From NCBI GenBank assembly GCA_024645155.1, contig JAHEGF010000234.1:1-5333 (forward strand): DNA of 5,333 nt, written 5' to 3'. Both the position numbers and the translations under genes were made by a program. Positions 5,270-5,333 of this stretch are shown here, one piece after another. The DNA is from Phyllobacteriaceae bacterium (GTDB lineage Bacteria; Pseudomonadota; Alphaproteobacteria; Rhizobiales; Rhizobiaceae). Below the pieces are notes generated by a model that saw only the letters and a program-made list of their open reading frames with translations, did no database searches and was not told the origin of the DNA. Position 1 is the stretch's first letter. Each line of letters starts with the position of its first letter.

Positions 5270-5333
5270 ATTGCCAGAAGTCGAGACAGTCCGCCGCGGA
5301 CTGCAGCCGGTTCTTGAAGGCGCCCTCGTTCGC
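5262..5333 (+). CDS. mutM: Formamidopyrimidine-DNA glycosylase MutM (Fpg), N-terminal fragment
   Basis: The first 24 codons are visible and encode MPELPEVETVRRGLQPVLEG and four more residues, the diagnostic N-terminus of MutM/Fpg. P2 is the catalytic nucleophile once Met is removed, and E3 the neighbouring catalytic acid. The enzyme excises 8-oxoguanine and formamidopyrimidines from DNA. Nei shares PE at this position, but the PELPEVETVRRGL string is typical of MutM. The ATG lies inside the end of deoB, with an 8-nt overlap in another frame (ATGCCTGA) and no strong Shine-Dalgarno, which suggests translational coupling to deoB. The remaining roughly 90 percent of the gene is beyond the right edge. 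Confidence 0.93.
   Translation, partial: MPELPEVETVRRGLQPVLEGALVR

Overview
The window fits an alphaproteobacterium, most likely of the order Hyphomicrobiales (Rhizobiales). The support is a Caulobacter/rhizobial-style Flp (Tad/Cpa) pilus locus with short CpaA and CpaB forms, a perfect TTAA-N7-TTAAC CtrA-type box between divergent pilus genes, a stand-alone secretin N-domain protein of the kind often annotated in Rhizobiales, and moderate GC with deoB next to the pilus cluster. The genus cannot be called from this window.

Left part (1-1611, minus strand): a pilus operon read leftwards. It encodes the Flp major pilin (1438-1611), the prepilin peptidase CpaA/TadV (745-1266) and the N-terminal two thirds of CpaB/RcpC (531 down to the window edge). 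A strong intrinsic terminator (1366-1396) sits between the pilin and cpaA, so cpaA and cpaB probably receive only read-through or use their own promoters. The 213-nt gap before cpaB ends in a hairpin that runs into the cpaB Shine-Dalgarno. The rest of the machinery (secretin, ATPases, TadB/TadC) presumably lies to the left, outside the window.

Centre (1612-1898): a divergent control region with the CtrA-type box at 1760-1775 and a perfect 11-bp inverted repeat (1704-1714 / 1772-1782) that overlaps it.

Right pilus unit (1899-3839, plus strand): a secreted 147-residue protein that is essentially only the secretin/pilus N-terminal domain, then two TadE-family pseudopilins (2508-3089, 3142-3780), closed by a strong intrinsic terminator (3812-3839). 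A 12-bp perfect inverted repeat lies between the first two genes. CpaA should cleave the Flp pilin and probably both pseudopilins, since all three carry the G|xxxxE-F/Y processing motif.

Far right (3849-5333, plus strand): a separate housekeeping unit with its own sigma70-like promoter, encoding phosphopentomutase DeoB and, overlapping its stop codon by 8 nt, the start of MutM (formamidopyrimidine-DNA glycosylase), cut by the window edge.

The pilus system itself is known. The less ordinary points are the arrangement and regulatory structure: orphan secretin N-domain, CtrA box with the dyad, pilin/peptidase terminator, hairpin at the cpaB ribosome binding site, and deoB-mutM coupling. I found no tRNA, rRNA, CRISPR or mobile element.
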